Position numbers and translations under genes: made by a program | Source: Piromyces finnis | Lineage: Eukaryota > Neocallimastigomycota > Neocallimastigomycetes > Neocallimastigales > Neocallimastigaceae | Reading direction: 5' to 3' | NCBI GenBank assembly: GCA_002104945.1 | Contig: MCFH01000011.1 | Location: 443,501-507,500 of the forward strand | Length of the DNA: 64,000 nucleotides | Notes under the pieces: model-generated | Told to the model about the DNA's origin: nothing | Databases searched by the model: none | The model's input: only the letters and a program-made list of their open reading frames with translations | Shown: piece after piece, positions 1 to 14,455 of the stretch | Layout: each line of letters opens with the position of its first letter | Numbering within the stretch: the stretch's first letter is position 1

Positions 1-3000
1 TTCTTTTTATTTATTATAAACAACATGATTTTCTTTTTTTTTCCAAAGAGATAATTATTTAATGTTATAATTAATATATATTAAAAACTTACTTTATAAT
101 ATCAATTTTTTTTTTTTTTTTTTTTTTGGATTAAACTAATGTTAATAACAAAATAAATTATTTCCATATTTTTATTAAATTAATATAATAGTTTATCTTA
201 TAAACTAATCCCTATAGTATTTTTATCATTTGTTTGTTTTCACTATTTAATACCAATTCTCTTGGTAAAAATTACTAAATAATTCTAATAAAGAAGTATA
301 TCTTATCTACCCCTTGGAATTAGGTTGTTATTCTACATTACATTTAAATGAATCATAGTTTATTACACTAAGAATCATTTTCATTATTGCTAGACTAAAT
401 CCACTAGTTCATATCATTTCTAAGTTTATCTTCTCTAACTGAAATAATTCCATTTAGATTATTGATGTCCCAGAGAATTTATTTTGAGATTGTTTTTTTT
501 TCTATACTTGAGAAAAAGACTTTCCATTAATCATGATGATAATTATCAAAAATCAATCATTGAATCAAATCCCATATCCAATAGAATAATAAAGTTAAAA
601 GAATAGGTCTTCTTAAGGTAACTGATTGTCATCAATAAAAACTAAAATCAAATCCAAATCAATATTACTATAGTAGCAATATCTTTCATATATTATTAAT
701 TTATCCTTCAAGATATTTAGTCCACTACTAAAATCAATAGAATTTGATTTTACTATGACATGACATGATCCTTCAAGTATTTAATTAAAAAATAAAATAA
801 TGTAATACCTCATCTTTCTATTTCCACTCCTTCCCCCCAAAAAAGGAATATAATATCTTTTTTTTTTTTTCTTTAAAAAAAAAACACAAGAATAATTAGA
901 ATCATACACACCATACTAATAGGTTACTACTATAGGATTATTCATCATAATCAAATGATTATTTAAATAAAAGAATCCGAATTATTATTTTTATTAATAG
1001 TAGTATTAGTATTAGCATTAGGACACACTAATAATATATGAATTATAAATAATTTAAAAAACTATAAAGTGGATTTATTCTTTTTAAAACATGATATATA
1101 TTTTAAAAAAAGGAGAGGATAACAATACTTTATAAAAATATTTATGGTTTATTAATTATTTTTTATAATAGTTATTAAAATTAATTATTTATTCTTGAAT
1201 TTCTTATAAATCAACAAGTTCTTAGCGCCCTTTCAAAAGAACATTTTCTAATATAGTATTCCTTAAAAAATTATAAATTAGATTATTAGTCTATCATGAA
1301 GTATAAAAAATAAAAGAAAAATATTTTAAGTACTTTTAAATTAGTCGGTAAACCCAAAAGATAAATATTATCATAAAATATTAGTAACTATAGGGAAGAA
1401 AAAGAAATAGACATAAAGTATTTGATAATATTTACAATTCAATATAAAATGATATTTTATTAATGAAAAGAAATTTTTTTTTTATACTTGAAATATATAT
1501 TATAAAAGACTTGATAATATTCTATAATATACTTTATATATATTAGAATTAATATTTCAAATGAATTATAGAATCACCTAAAAAAAGAAATTAAAAAACT
1601 ATTTACATATTAACATTTTATTAGTTAATATGAATTTAAAGTGCATCAAAAAAAAAAAAAATTTTTTTTTATTATTATATAAAAAAATGATTATTTTAAA
1701 TTCTTTTTAAAGATTCATTTGAATAAAATGTTGTTTTATATATATAATTATTAATATCTTTAGAGCATGATAATTCAATAAAAATTAAAAAGTAGTTAAC
1801 AACTAATTTTTTTTTTTAAAAAATAAACTTTACATTTAATAAAAGATATCAATATCATTTTACCATTTTAAATTCTTTTTTTTATAAGATTAAAAAGATT
1901 TTTTTAATATAACCTTTTTTATCATTCTATTAATTTTTGTATACTTTTTTTTTTTAATAAAAAAACAATATATTAATATTTTTTATTATTTGATTTTTGT
2001 AATATTATAATTAAAAGAAAAAGATAATATATTATATTAAATCCACAAAGTTATAATAGTTTAAATGGCTCATGACATATTTATTTTTAACTTTAATGAT
2101 TATTAATATTAAATATTGTGATATTCATAATTATGATTCTAAGCAATTTATTTTTAACAATTCATTTTTTATAATATTAATGAAAATTGAAGAGATCAAA
2201 CTATTACTAAAGAAATGGATTAAAAGGTAATTCAAGATTCATTAGGATATTAATCCTTATAATATTAATAATCATTTCTTATAATTTTTTTTCATGCATA
2301 GAAATGTATAGGAATGTATTAGGAATGAAATGCAAATCATATCAATTTTTTTTTTTTAAATGATTCATTTTTTCTCATACTAAAAAGGTATGCATCACTT
2401 ATTCAATTACTTTTTTTTTCTTTTCATTATTACGTAAAAAATGATAATGTTTTAATTTGTAATATTTGTAATAATATACATTTTAACTTTTCCATGATAC
2501 TTTTTATACTACTATAAAGTTGAATTAATATCTAAAATGATATTACTTTTTATATTTTAGTATTACTCTTATCATGTTTTTATTAATAATTTTCTTTTGA
2601 ACCGTCACCCTTTTTAATTTCATAGTAAAAATTTCTTAATTTTTTTTTTTTGGATCGTGACCTGTCTTTTGATTTTAAGATGCTTCTAAATATTACATTA
2701 TAATTGTAATATATGAAAATTTAATGCTATTTAATTTTTAACCAATAAAAATTCTTTAAAAAATAAACATTCATCCACTTTTTTATTCTATTAAATTATT
2801 ACTATATTTAGATAAAATTAAAAAAATAAATGAATAGATAAATCAATCTTTAAATAAATTAATATATTGAAAATAAATGAATAAATATATTATTAATTAA
2901 ATAAAATTTTAAATTAATAACAATACTATAATATATTGTTATATTACAATAATAAAAATATTATTAACAGCTACAGCAATAATAGTAATAACAATAATAA

Positions 3001-6000
3001 CATTGTTTTAATAAAGAAAGTAATAAATCAAATTAAATGATAAATAATAATGACTTTTTTTTTATTAAAGTTCATTATTATGAGTTATTAGGATGATTTT
3101 TTTATAATACAAAAAAAAACCAAGTCCTTTATCAAATAGGATTAAAGTAACATTATCAAAAAAGCTATATTATTATGTAATAGATAATAAAAAGTTTATT
3201 TTTTATTGTAATCAGATAAATGAAATCTATTAACATTTAATATTCTATTGAATAAAAAAAAACATCAACAAATTAAGCATAGTAAGTTTAATGGAATAGC
3301 CTAAAATTAGAATAATAATATTTATAATAATAATAATTATTAGCATTACTATTATTATTCCAATTCGTATTAATAATTGTTGATAATTTAAAGATTAAGA
3401 AATTAAGAATATCAAGGTTAATAAAAAAAAACTCTAAATATTAGGTTAATTTTTATTTTGTAGTTTTTTTTTTTTCCTTTTTTAAAATATGGATGAGGTG
3501 TACTTTTTGTTACATCTAAAAAACTTAATATTTAATTAAATGGATAAATAAATAATAAAATAAATAAATAATAAATTAGATTATTAATTAATTAATTAAA
3601 TTAAATGAATGAAATGTTATATAGTTAAATAAATATATGATAATTTTCATTAATTAAATCAATTAAATGTATGAAACATTATTTAATTAAATAAATTTAT
3701 TAATTAATTATATCGATGAAATGAATGAAATAGTATTTATTTAAATAATAGAGGAATAAAATAAATGAATAAATAAATATTTCTATAAATAAATTATTAA
3801 TAAAAATTTTATTTTCCATTTCATTTCTAATTCTTTACCAATGAAAAGCTTTCAATATATTATATATATTATTTAATTTAATTTTATATACAATAGAGTT
3901 TAATGAAATAAATTAAATTTAAATAAATTTATTCATTTCCATTTTCTTTTGTTTTAAATGTGAAATGACAAAGGAACCATTAAAATGTTTTTATATTGAA
4001 ATATATTGTATAATAAATAATAAATATTTAAATTACATAGAATCACAATTGAATCATAATATATATTAAAAAAGAATTGATTTAAAAAAGTGAAAATAAA
4101 TAAATAAAAAAAACTTTTCAAAGGTAGTAAAGAAAAAGTAGCCTTTTTTTTTTTTTTATATATATATCTATATTTTAGCTTTACGTTTAGTAATTCTACA
4201 AATCATTCTGTTATTCCTATTTAAACATGATAGAGATTTTGTAAATATTTAAATAAAAGAATTCATTTATTATTTTAAATGAAAAAATAGTTTTACAACT
4301 CAGATTTTTTTTAAAAAAATTTTTACAACTCTACGCTTACTGATGGCTAAAAGACGGAATAAAAACTATTTTTTTTCTTAAATAAAAAAAGATTTTAGTG
4401 GCAATTTCATGCTTTTTTTTTTTTTTTTAAATTAATATAATTGTTTTTTTTCTTTTCTATTCGAACAGTAAAATGAATTGGAATATAGGAATATCCTATT
4501 TTAAATAGCTTTTAATTTTAAACAAGTTTTTAATTGAATCAGCAATTCCTTTGTCTTTCTTTTTGAATTTTTAAAGAAGAAAAAACCCACTACCTACCTA
4601 CTTTAAAATGACCTTTAACCTGTCATTCTATTCTTTTCAATTTAAAATATATAATGTATACATTTATATTTACGTTGTATTTAATTTAAACTCTGTTTTC
4701 TTTATCCTTCTACAAATTAAAAATAAATTAAAATTTTAGTTCTTTTTATATTAAATTCTAAGGGGAATAACTATAAATGGAAATATGTCTTATTATCATG
4801 TTATTTGAAACATTATTGTAACTTTAATGTAACAAAATGTAATAAAAATATAATCAAATCATAGACATTGTTTGTAAAAGGGATGGTGGAATTTCTGGTA
4901 AAATCGTTTTTCAATAACTTGAGCTATGTATATATATTATTCATTAGGTATAATTAGCAAAAGACTTTTTTTTTATTATTATTAACAACTTATTTCTAAT
5001 ATTCTTCCTATATACTATATTACCAATGACAGGTTAATTGAAAATGTTTAAAAAAATATTTATTACTAAGAAGGATCTGTCAATTTTTAACCATCCTTTT
5101 TTTTTTTATTTATTTATTCCAATAGGAGGGGTTGAATGAATTCCCAATTTTCAATTTATTTTTTTTTAAAAAAAGAACCCAAAATTCGTAAACTTTTTTT
5201 TTTTTATGATAATATTATTATTTTAACAAATTTCTTTTGCTAAAGGTAACACTTTTTATCTATTGATTTTAGTGTCATTTTTTATCTTTACTTTTTATGA
5301 TCAATAACGAGAGTCATTAATTCCTTAATCCTTTATAGTGGAATAAATAGAATAAACATTTTTCCTTTGCCTTTCCTTAGCCTACTTCATAAAAACTTTT
5401 ACCAATTTTTGCTTCTTTTTTTTTTTTATTATTTACTATTTTTAATATAATTTTTGAACAAATTGTAGAAATATTATTGGTGTGTAACCTTTATTGAAAA
5501 ACGTTTTGAACTTTAAAAAAAAACAAATAATTTCTATTTATTTATTAAAATACAAACAAGTCCATTGTTAATATATTAAACAATATATTAATTAATTTTT
5601 ACTGATTCGTTTTTTATAACAATAGTTTTAAAGTTTAATACTTGATTTTTTTAATATAAAATTTTTTAATATATGATATAATAAACTAATATTAAATCTA
5701 TAATATATTGGTTTAGTATTATCAATGGTGTAGTAAACTTTAATACTATTTATTATAATAAATTATAATATATTATATTCTTTATTTAGTTGTGTATATA
5801 ATATATAATATTATATTATTTTATATATTTATTATTCAATTTATTAATTTTTTTTACTGTATATGAATAAAAAATGATAATAATATATTATTAAATAAAC
5901 AAAAGAATATATTGATAGATTATATATATTAATATATTAACTTTGTATAATTTATTAAAAATTAACTTTTTTTAACATTTAAATTAATTTTATTTCCTAA

Positions 6001-8380
6001 TTTATATAAAATAATTATTTTTTCGTTTTTTTTTTAAAATTTTTTTTATTTTTTTCAATATAATTGATATATATATTACAGTACATTCAAAGCATTAAAT
6101 TATGAATTAGTTTAATATTTATTGATATATTCTACAGTAAATTATAATATATTACTATAATATATGATAAAAGGTAATTTTTTTTAATAGTTTATACCAG
6201 AAAGGAAAAAAAAAGTGGTGGTTGTTGTTAGTCATTTTATAAGTAAATAATAAATACCATCAGCTACAATTACGTTACAATTACAGTTACGTTATTTATT
6301 TTTTTTTTAAAAAAAAAAAGTACAGGAGAAGGCACAATAGTAATATTATTTGCACAATAGTAATATTATTTCCAAAAAAAAAAAAAGAAAAACAGATATA
6401 GATATAATTAAATATTATGTAATAAGTGATAACTAGAGATAAAACTATAATAATATTATCTATATAATAATATCTATATTTCAAAAGCAATAGTATTACA
6501 ATACAATGATATGTGATAATACTTTTTTTATATCATCATAGTTATTATATTAGTAATAATAGCATGGATAGAATAAAAATGGTGCCTATTTTTTTAAGCA
6601 TTCTTTATATGTTTAAATGCGGTGAAAAAAATTTTTTTATATACAAATTTATTAATAACAATTGGATGACGTAAGATAAAAAAAAAACTTTTTTTGCACG
6701 TTTTTTTTAAAAAAAATAAACAGTATAAAAACTCCTTTTTCTTTCTTTCTTTTTTTTTTTAATATTTAAAAAAAACATAGAAAAATAATAATTATATAAA
6801 ATAAAAGTGAAACCTAAACAAAGAAAAAAAAAACAAATCAAACCAAATAAAAAAGAAAAGAAAAAAAAATCAATACAATTCAATATTAATTATATAAAAT
6901 ATTTAAAAAAAAAAAATATTATTAGAGCTAAGTTTTAAAATATATAAAAGTGTCTTTTAATATTTTAACAATAATAAAAAATAATATATATATAAAATAA
7001 AAATAATAAATCTTAAAAACAACAACTACAACACACCAAAAAAAAAAAATAATAATATAATATGAAATAATATGAAATAATAGGGCTATTTCATATATTT
7101 TATAATATATATATTTTTGATAAACTAAAAATATAAAATAAAAAAAAAAGAAAAAGAAATACTATTATTTTTAATAAAATTCAATATAATTAATGTTTCT
7201 ATTATTTATTTATATTATAAAAGAGTTAAAAAACCCAACGTTTCTCTTTTTAGCATCTTTTTGAAAAAGGTAAAAAAAAAAAGTTTTTTTTTTAATACTG
7301 GTGATGATTGTGGTGGTGAAAGAAAAAAGAAAAGCATCAAAAATTTTTAATATTTAAAAGTTTAATTTTTTTTGATATCAAAAAAATAAAAAATCTTTTC
7401 GTACGATACGATCGAAAAAAACAATTAAAACTTTATATAAAATAGCAAAAATTGTATTCAAAAATTTTTTTATAGTTTACTTTTTTATTTATTTATTTTT
7501 TTTCTCAACAGAGAAATAGAATAATAAAAAAAAAAACAATGCTTTTATTTGAATAATAATAATAATGATAATAATATCAACAACAATAAACTATACAATA
7601 AATATCATAATCTATTTAAAATATCAATACTTTTTTTTATTTGTAAAAAACTAAAGAGAAATAAATATAATATAGGAAAGCATTGTTTAATTCAATGGAA
7701 AAGAAAAAGTTTTAATTTTTATAAATAATACAAAACAATTTATTAATCTATATATTTATCAATATATATTCTTTTAAAATCATATTTTATTTAATATTAA
7801 TAAAAGTTAGTATATTAACTTTTGATTTTCAAAATAAATTGTTTTTTTTTTAAAAAAAAATAAAAAAATCTATTAAAAAAACTCTTTTTTTTTTTGATAA
7901 GAAGACATTAAATATTAATTTTTTTTTATTTTATTTATTAATATATATTTTTTATAGGAAAAAAAAAGTGTTATTTCAAACGATAATCGTTAATCAAACC
8001 ATATATAATTTATAAACAATACTTTTTTTTTCTTTCTTTCACATATTCATATAAATAAATATTTAATCAGTAATAGTAAAACTAAATACAATCAAAAATA
8101 TTTTTTATTGCAATATTAATTAAAAATTAGAATTTTTGTGGTTTCACTATAAAATATTAAAATAATAGTAATAAAATATAACAATAATTAAAAATAATTA
8201 ATAGAATATAGTAATATATTAATATTTACCAATATTGAATAAATAAATATTAAGAATTAATTTAAAGTTTAAAGCAACAATTCTTTTGTGTAACAAAAAG
8301 AAAAGAATTAAATTAGAAGAAGAAAAAAAAAAACTTTTATATAACAAGAAGGGAAAAGTTTATTTTTATAAACAATAGTT
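1..8380. other. gene-free AT-rich region
   Basis: I see no supportable gene here on either strand. The stretch is almost only A and T, with frequent stop codons, poly-A/poly-T runs and short AATAAATA-type simple repeats. The last 1.5 kb, before the kinase start at 8381, is rich in A and T homopolymers and probably holds its promoter and 5' UTR. No motif was clear enough to call. Confidence 0.6.
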
Positions 8381-10360
8381 ATGGCATCTATTGTTACAAA
8401 AGTTAATAAAAAATCAAATTCCATTACATCTTCAACTGTTCCCAATCCTACTATAAAAGACAAAAATTTATCAAAACCAAAAAGAACTGCCTCAACTAAT
8501 CTCGTAAGTAGTATATAAATAATACTATAAAAAAATATGGCTAAATTATTAATAATTTATTTTTACTTTAAAAATATTATAAATTATTATTATTAAATTA
8601 TTTTTATTTTAAAAATATTATTATTTATTATTATTAATTTATTTTTTTTAATTATTTTTTTTTAAAAAAAAAAAAAGAATTTTGAAAATGAATTAAAGTT
8701 AAATAAAAACGTTAAATCATTGTGCTTAAATATATCTACTAAATCTTTAATTCAATCAACTAGTTCTTCACATCAAAGTATTAATAGTTTATTTAAATTT
8801 AATTCCCCAACTACACCTACTTTTGTAAATAGTCCTACCTCTAAAAAAAGTAATTTCAAATTTTATCATCCAAACGATATTTCTACTAGTAGTGACGAAT
8901 CAGACTCTGAAAATTTAAAAGTTACAAAAAATAAAATAGATTCAGTACAAACAATAACTCCTCCAACTTCACCATTACCTTCCAATCCTACTTCACCTAT
9001 AAGTAGCAATAAATCAAACCTTAATTTAAACATTAATTTATTACTAAAAGATATTTCAGCTTTTAATTTCAAATACAAAAATAAACCAAATTTTGATAAT
9101 CCGGATTTGACGGTTCAACCCACTTCTAGTAATATAAATTGTGTTGATCAATTATTAAATTTAATTAAAAATAAACCCATTCATAAAATGGATAGTAGTA
9201 CAGAAACTTTAGTTAATTCCTCTACTGAATCTATTGATTCCCTCGATTCCAGTATTGAAGACTTAAAGAAATTAAAACTTTCATCACCCACTCCACCACC
9301 AACAACAAAATTACCAGATTTACCACCACCTTCAAGACCCGCTCCAAAATACCTTCCACCACCACCACCGCTAGAAAAAAAGGATATTAACCTTAGTTCA
9401 TTTGATATCATAAAAACTATTGGTACCGGAAGCTTTGGAAGAGTTCATTTAGTAAGATCTCGTGTGAATAAAAAATATTATGCAATGAAAGCTATACTAA
9501 AGGGTCATATTGCTAAGGAACAGCAAATAGAACATATTCAAGCAGAAAAACGAATCTTGAGTCAATTACGTCACCCTCTATTTATTCAACTTTCAGGTAC
9601 CTTCCAAACAAGAACCCATCTATTTATTATTACTAATTATGTTGCTGGAGGCGAGCTTTTTGCTGTTCTCAAGAAAAAGACAAGATTTGTCAATAATATT
9701 GCAAAATTTTATGCTGCTGAAGTTATCGTCGCTTTGGAATACCTTCACTCAAAAGATATTATCTATCGTGATTTAAAACCTGAAAATATTATGTTGGATG
9801 TCACTGGCCATATAAAATTAGTAGATCTTGGTTTTGCCAAATATGTACCTGATGTTACCTATACCCTTTGTGGCACACCTGAATATATGGCACCAGAAGT
9901 CATTCTTTCTAAAGCCTATGGCAAAACAGTAGATTGGTATGCTTTAGGTATTTTAATTTATGAAATGCTTTGTGGTTACCCACCATTCTATGATCAAGAT
10001 CAACTTCAACTTTATAAAAAAATTTTAAATGGTAAAATTTATTGGCCATCCTATATCACAGAAGAAGCAAAAGATCTTATTCAACATTTAATTACTCCAG
10101 ATCTTACACAACGTTTTGGAAATTTAAAGGATGGTGCCGATGATATTAAAAATCATCCATGGTTTGCTGGTGTCGTATGGTCCAAGGTAGAAAAATTAGA
10201 AATTGCTCCACCTTTTATTCCAGAAATATTTAATGAAGGAGATACACGTCATTTCCAAAGATATTCTGAACCATGTAATAAAGAATATTATATATCACAA
10301 GATCATGAAGCACTTTTAGATAGTGCAAATGATTATTTGGAATACTTTAAAGATTTCTAA
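8381..10360 (+). CDS. cAMP-dependent protein kinase (PKA) catalytic subunit-like, AGC family
   Basis: Two exons, 8381-8503 and 8678-10360, joined in phase 0 (donor GTAAGT, acceptor AAAG), give 601 residues. Residues 1 to about 280 are low-complexity and rich in Ser, Thr, Pro and Asn, ending in a proline-rich stretch. The kinase domain starts near residue 283 and has the glycine loop GTGSFG, the ATP lysine K312 in YAMK, the catalytic aspartate D406 in YRDLKPEN, and the activation segment TLCGTPEYMAPE with the phospho-acceptor equivalent T437. The protein ends in FKDF, matching the FxxF-COOH hydrophobic motif that closes PKA catalytic subunits; this favours PKA over PKG or PKC. The metal-binding DFG is DLG here (424-426). 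By family knowledge it phosphorylates Ser/Thr in basic motifs when released from the cAMP-binding regulatory subunit. The ATG is the first in frame and opens a short coding exon. Confidence 0.9.
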
Positions 10361-11087
10361 AAGAAAAAAGGGTTAGACTATTCATTTCAATATTTGATTA
10401 CCCAACCTTCTTTTATATATATAAAAAAAAAAAAGATTTAAGGGCAGTTATAGTCAAAAGAAACAAAATAAGTAATTAATAATTAATTAAATTTATCAAC
10501 AAAAAATTTATTCTTTTATTATAACTCTTCTTTTGTAAGAAACACGGAAAACAAGCCAACAAAAAAAGTGATCTAACCTATCAAATCAAATCATTACTAT
10601 TTCTAAACAAAGTCAACAACAACAACAATATCAAAATATTCCTAGATTTATAATATTTGCAAAGGAATAAAAAAAAAATATAATAATAAATAAATAGGAT
10701 TATTTATTTTTTAAAAAAGAAAAAGAATTTTTTTTTTTTTAAATTTATTTAAAATAAAATATATATAAATATATAAACCTTTTTAATTTTTTATTAATCT
10801 ATTTTCGTATGAAATTTTACATCTATTATTTTTTTTTTTTTTCAATTTATTATTTAATAAAAAGAAATAATTATTATTATTTAATAACAATATTTCTTTA
10901 TCGTTTTATTCTTTTATCTATTTTATTTATTCCCTCTTAATTACCCTCTAAACTTTTTAATATTTATATATTTATATATATTTTTTATAAAAAGAGAATA
11001 TATTTTTCTTTTGTATTACACACAAATTCATCATAATAAATTAATAATAAAAAGTCACTTTTAAAAAAAAAAATTATATTATACATA

Positions 11088-11119
<32 letters not shown>

Positions 11120-12580
11120 TAACCATAATAAAAAGTGTTCTTTTCCTATTTTTTTTTTTTTTTCTTTCTCTTTCTTTCCTAATATTATCATTATGATAAT
11201 ATAAAACATAAGGAGAATTTTAATATTAATTTGTATGACTTTTCATTTATAAAAGAAAAGTCATATAATTTAATAGTTTATACGAATAGTTATTCAGATG
11301 ATATTAAGGATATCATACCTTTACTTGTAAGCATACCTGACATAATTAAACGTATGGACGTTATGCCAGTATAATAAAAGAATATTCTTAATATTCTGTA
11401 CATAGGGTCTTATAATAATAATAATTCAAGGAAAAGAAATCAAGGACTTATGGGAAAAGTTTAATGAACACTACATTGAACATTACTTTTTTTTTTATAT
11501 TTTTTAGAAAAAATTTTATAAAGAATAGAACACTTTTGATTTTCGTAGTATATATCCATCTTTTTTTTTCATTTCAAACCAAGACATATATTGTAAATTT
11601 TGAGAATAAGAATAAGAATAATTTTATTATTTAAATTTAATTAGAATTTTCATATAAATAAGTAATTGTTTTTAATATATAAAAAGTTCCTTATTTAAGC
11701 TAAAAAAAAAAAAAGATATACAAAGAAAAAGAAAATATTTTTGTATGAGCCATAGAGTATTATCATTATTGATTGTCATTTTTTTTTTTTTAATAAAATT
11801 TATTCATTAATACTATTAATCAATAGGTTTAAACGGCCGTATCATAACCTTATTAATGATTCTATAGACTATCCTATCTATACTATTGAGAATTGAATAT
11901 GATTATATTCAATGTTTTACCCTAATTAATGAGTAACTTTATTGACTAGAATATATTATAATAATTTAAAACCCTTAATATATTATTGTTTTTTTTTTTA
12001 AATAAAAAGACTTAATTCATTTAAAATGATAATAAATCATTTTTTTAAAGAAATGCATTTAATAAGAATGAGAAATTAAAAAAAAAAAAAAACCTACTTT
12101 TAATATTAACTAGGAATTTCATAATGTCACATTTTTTTCTATCCTTTTTAATATAAAAAAAAAATTATATCTTTTGTTAATTTAATCTTTTTAATACAAT
12201 ATTAATAAATTACTATAATAAAGTAAATATTAAAAAACCTAAAATTCTAACAAAAATAATATATTAATATATTAAATTTAATAAAGAACAGCAAATAAAA
12301 AACAAGATGAAAACCTTTGCTTTCCTATAAAATGAAAGAAAAAAAAAAAATATTTTTTTCTTTGAAAAAAAAAAAAATAAAAAACAAAACCAAAACAAAA
12401 AAACGAACAATTAAAAAAAAAAAGTATAACATATTTTATATATAAAAGAAATATAATTATTTAAAATAAAAATAAATATATTTTTTAAATAATAATAAAA
12501 ACTATAGTAATTTAAAAATAATTAAAATAAAAAAATTTATATCTTATAGAAAAAACGAAAACAAATTAATTAAAAACAAA
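10361..12580. other. intergenic region, no gene seen
   Basis: This lies between the kinase and the ankyrin gene. It is AT-rich with poly-A/T runs and a TA dinucleotide run near 11095-11120. A less biased patch at about 11230-11400 contains several inverted repeats and is listed separately. Confidence 0.5.
11230..11400. other. cluster of small inverted repeats, function unknown
   Basis: Within about 170 bases there is an 11-bp perfect hairpin (TATGACTTTTC, spacer, GAAAAGTCATA, about 11234-11265), a 7-bp hairpin (ATGATAT, 5-base loop, ATATCAT) and a short AACGT/ACGTT inverted repeat. The patch is less AT-biased than its surroundings. I do not recognise an RNA family. It could be a structured RNA, a small mobile-element relic or chance. 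Confidence 0.25.
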
Positions 12581-14455
12581 ATGGAATTTGAAGAATTCAA
12601 GAGTAATTTTCTTTGTAAAATTTCAAAGGGAAAAGAATCTTCTCTCAAGTACATTGAAAAAAATAAAAAAGTTGTTATGGACTTTTTGAGTAAAGAAAAA
12701 TATGTTCTTGATATTGTTAATAATTTGAATGATATTATCTTAGTATCTAAAAAATTTAGTATCTTTGAAAAAGTATTATCTCATCCTTTATTAGAAGCCG
12801 TAGAAAAGGAATTTAGAGAAAGTAATATTTTAATCCGTGCTTTTAAATCTGATTCCAAAGATAAAGAAAAAATTATTGAATGGCTTTTGAAAAAAACTAA
12901 TATCAATCCTAGTATAAGAGATGAAAACGGCTGTACAGCACTAATGTTTGCTGTTCAAGTTCAACGTATAAACTCCAATATAGAATGTTTATTACAGAAT
13001 GGTTCTAAATATGTTAATTTAGAAGATTATAATGGTAATACAGCTCTTTTCTACGCAACGGAATCTATTGTGATTTTTCAAAAGTTAATTGATCAAGGTG
13101 CAGATTACAACCATTTGAATAAAGTTGGAGAAACTGTATTAATGTATACTTGTAGAAAAAACAAGCTTAGAATATTTGAATATGTATTAAAAATCCCTGA
13201 TTTCAATGTAAATCAATATGATTACAATGGAAAAAACTTGCCAATGGTTTTAGTTGAATGTAGTCTTTGTAAAGAATTAAAAACCTTTTTTAAATGCCGT
13301 AGTGATTTTGACATCAATTTTGTCAGTAAATCCAATGAATCCTTGGTAAGTCACTTCATAAACCAATATATCTCAGAATTAAAAGAAAAGGAAAATTTTT
13401 TAATTGAAAAATATTATAAAGTTATCCAAAAATATGGATTAATGATGGAGACTCTTGTTGAATTAGGATGTAACTTTAATGCTATCATTGATGGTGACGG
13501 TAATACACCAATAATGTTTTTCATATTGATCGAAGATTATGTTTCTGCCTACTATCTTCTTAAGAAATGTCCTAAATTAGATATTTCTATAAAAAATAAG
13601 TATAATGTGAACGCAAGTTACATGGCCTTCTTTATTAATGAAGATTATTTTAAAAGTCGTCCAAAATTCCCATTAACCTATGGCTTATTTTTGAAAGTTT
13701 TCTTGGAACACCCAACATTTGATCATTCCTATTTAGACGAAAATAAAAATTCACTTTTAAATTATTGTATATTAAAAAATGAAAATGATGTGAATAGTTT
13801 TTTAAGGACTATGAATGATGAAACGGTAGGTCAAATGAACAATAAAAAAGAGACCTCCTTAATAATAGCGTCAAAATTAGGTAAAGGTTCTATTGTTAAA
13901 CAGCTTTTAGATAATCCTTATGTGAGAAAGAATATCAATCATACAGATTCCTATGAAAATACAGCCTTATTTTATGCCGTTCAATTAAGAGATCAAGAAA
14001 TCATTAAGTTATTATTGAAAAATGGTGCTAACCCCTACATTACAAATAGTGATGGAATTACCATCCTTGAAACCGCCAAAATGATGAATGCCTTTAATAT
14101 TGTAGAATTAATTGAAAAGAATTTTGCCGTCAATAATTCTAAAGAAAAAGTATACTCAGATAAAAAGGTGGAGGAGAATAAGAAGCTTGATGTTAAATTA
14201 GATAATCAAATTAGGTATTATCGTATTAATCAATATCAAAAAGAATATGATAGCCTTTTAAAATATGATTTTATTTCTTGTTATCAACCTTCTTGTTATA
14301 ATCATTTAATTCAACAATGGTTATACATTGTAATGTTTGCACCTAAAGATAATTCAGAACTTCGTACCTTTATTAATGATATGAATAAATTAGATAATAT
14401 CTTAAATAGATATATAGCTGAAAATGTTTTGGTTTCACTCTTTGATCTTCTTTGA
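12581..14455 (+). CDS. ankyrin-repeat protein
   Basis: A single uninterrupted frame of 624 residues starts at the first ATG after an A-rich leader. It carries several ankyrin-type repeats. The clearest have the pattern DxxGxTALMxAxx (about residues 113-140), DYNGNTALFYA (about 150-180), a NKVGETVLMYTCR unit, and DSYENTALFYAVQLRDQEIIKLLLKNGANP near residues 465-505, split here between blocks of recognisable consensus. The repeats between are degenerate. No signal peptide or TM segment is seen. Ankyrin repeats bind other proteins; no specific partner or function can be inferred. The stop TGA overlaps an ATG in the -1 frame, where about 35 further plausible codons follow (see 14455-14560), so the true C-terminus may be longer or the gene damaged. 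Confidence 0.75.
   Translation: MEFEEFKSNFLCKISKGKESSLKYIEKNKKVVMDFLSKEKYVLDIVNNLNDIILVSKKFSIFEKVLSHPLLEAVEKEFRESNILIRAFKSDSKDKEKIIEWLLKKTNINPSIRDENGCTALMFAVQVQRINSNIECLLQNGSKYVNLEDYNGNTALFYATESIVIFQKLIDQGADYNHLNKVGETVLMYTCRKNKLRIFEYVLKIPDFNVNQYDYNGKNLPMVLVECSLCKELKTFFKCRSDFDINFVSKSNESLVSHFINQYISELKEKENFLIEKYYKVIQKYGLMMETLVELGCNFNAIIDGDGNTPIMFFILIEDYVSAYYLLKKCPKLDISIKNKYNVNASYMAFFINEDYFKSRPKFPLTYGLFLKVFLEHPTFDHSYLDENKNSLLNYCILKNENDVNSFLRTMNDETVGQMNNKKETSLIIASKLGKGSIVKQLLDNPYVRKNINHTDSYENTALFYAVQLRDQEIIKLLLKNGANPYITNSDGITILETAKMMNAFNIVELIEKNFAVNNSKEKVYSDKKVEENKKLDVKLDNQIRYYRINQYQKEYDSLLKYDFISCYQPSCYNHLIQQWLYIVMFAPKDNSELRTFINDMNKLDNILNRYIAENVLVSLFDLL

Noticed and set aside
6296-6490. 64-codon minus-strand hydrophobic frame
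   Set aside because: Tyr/Ile/Phe-rich translation of AT-only sequence with no codon bias or motif.
8866-9411. Two minus-strand open frames with Gly-rich translation
   Set aside because: Antisense shadows of the Pro/Ser-rich N-terminus of the kinase.
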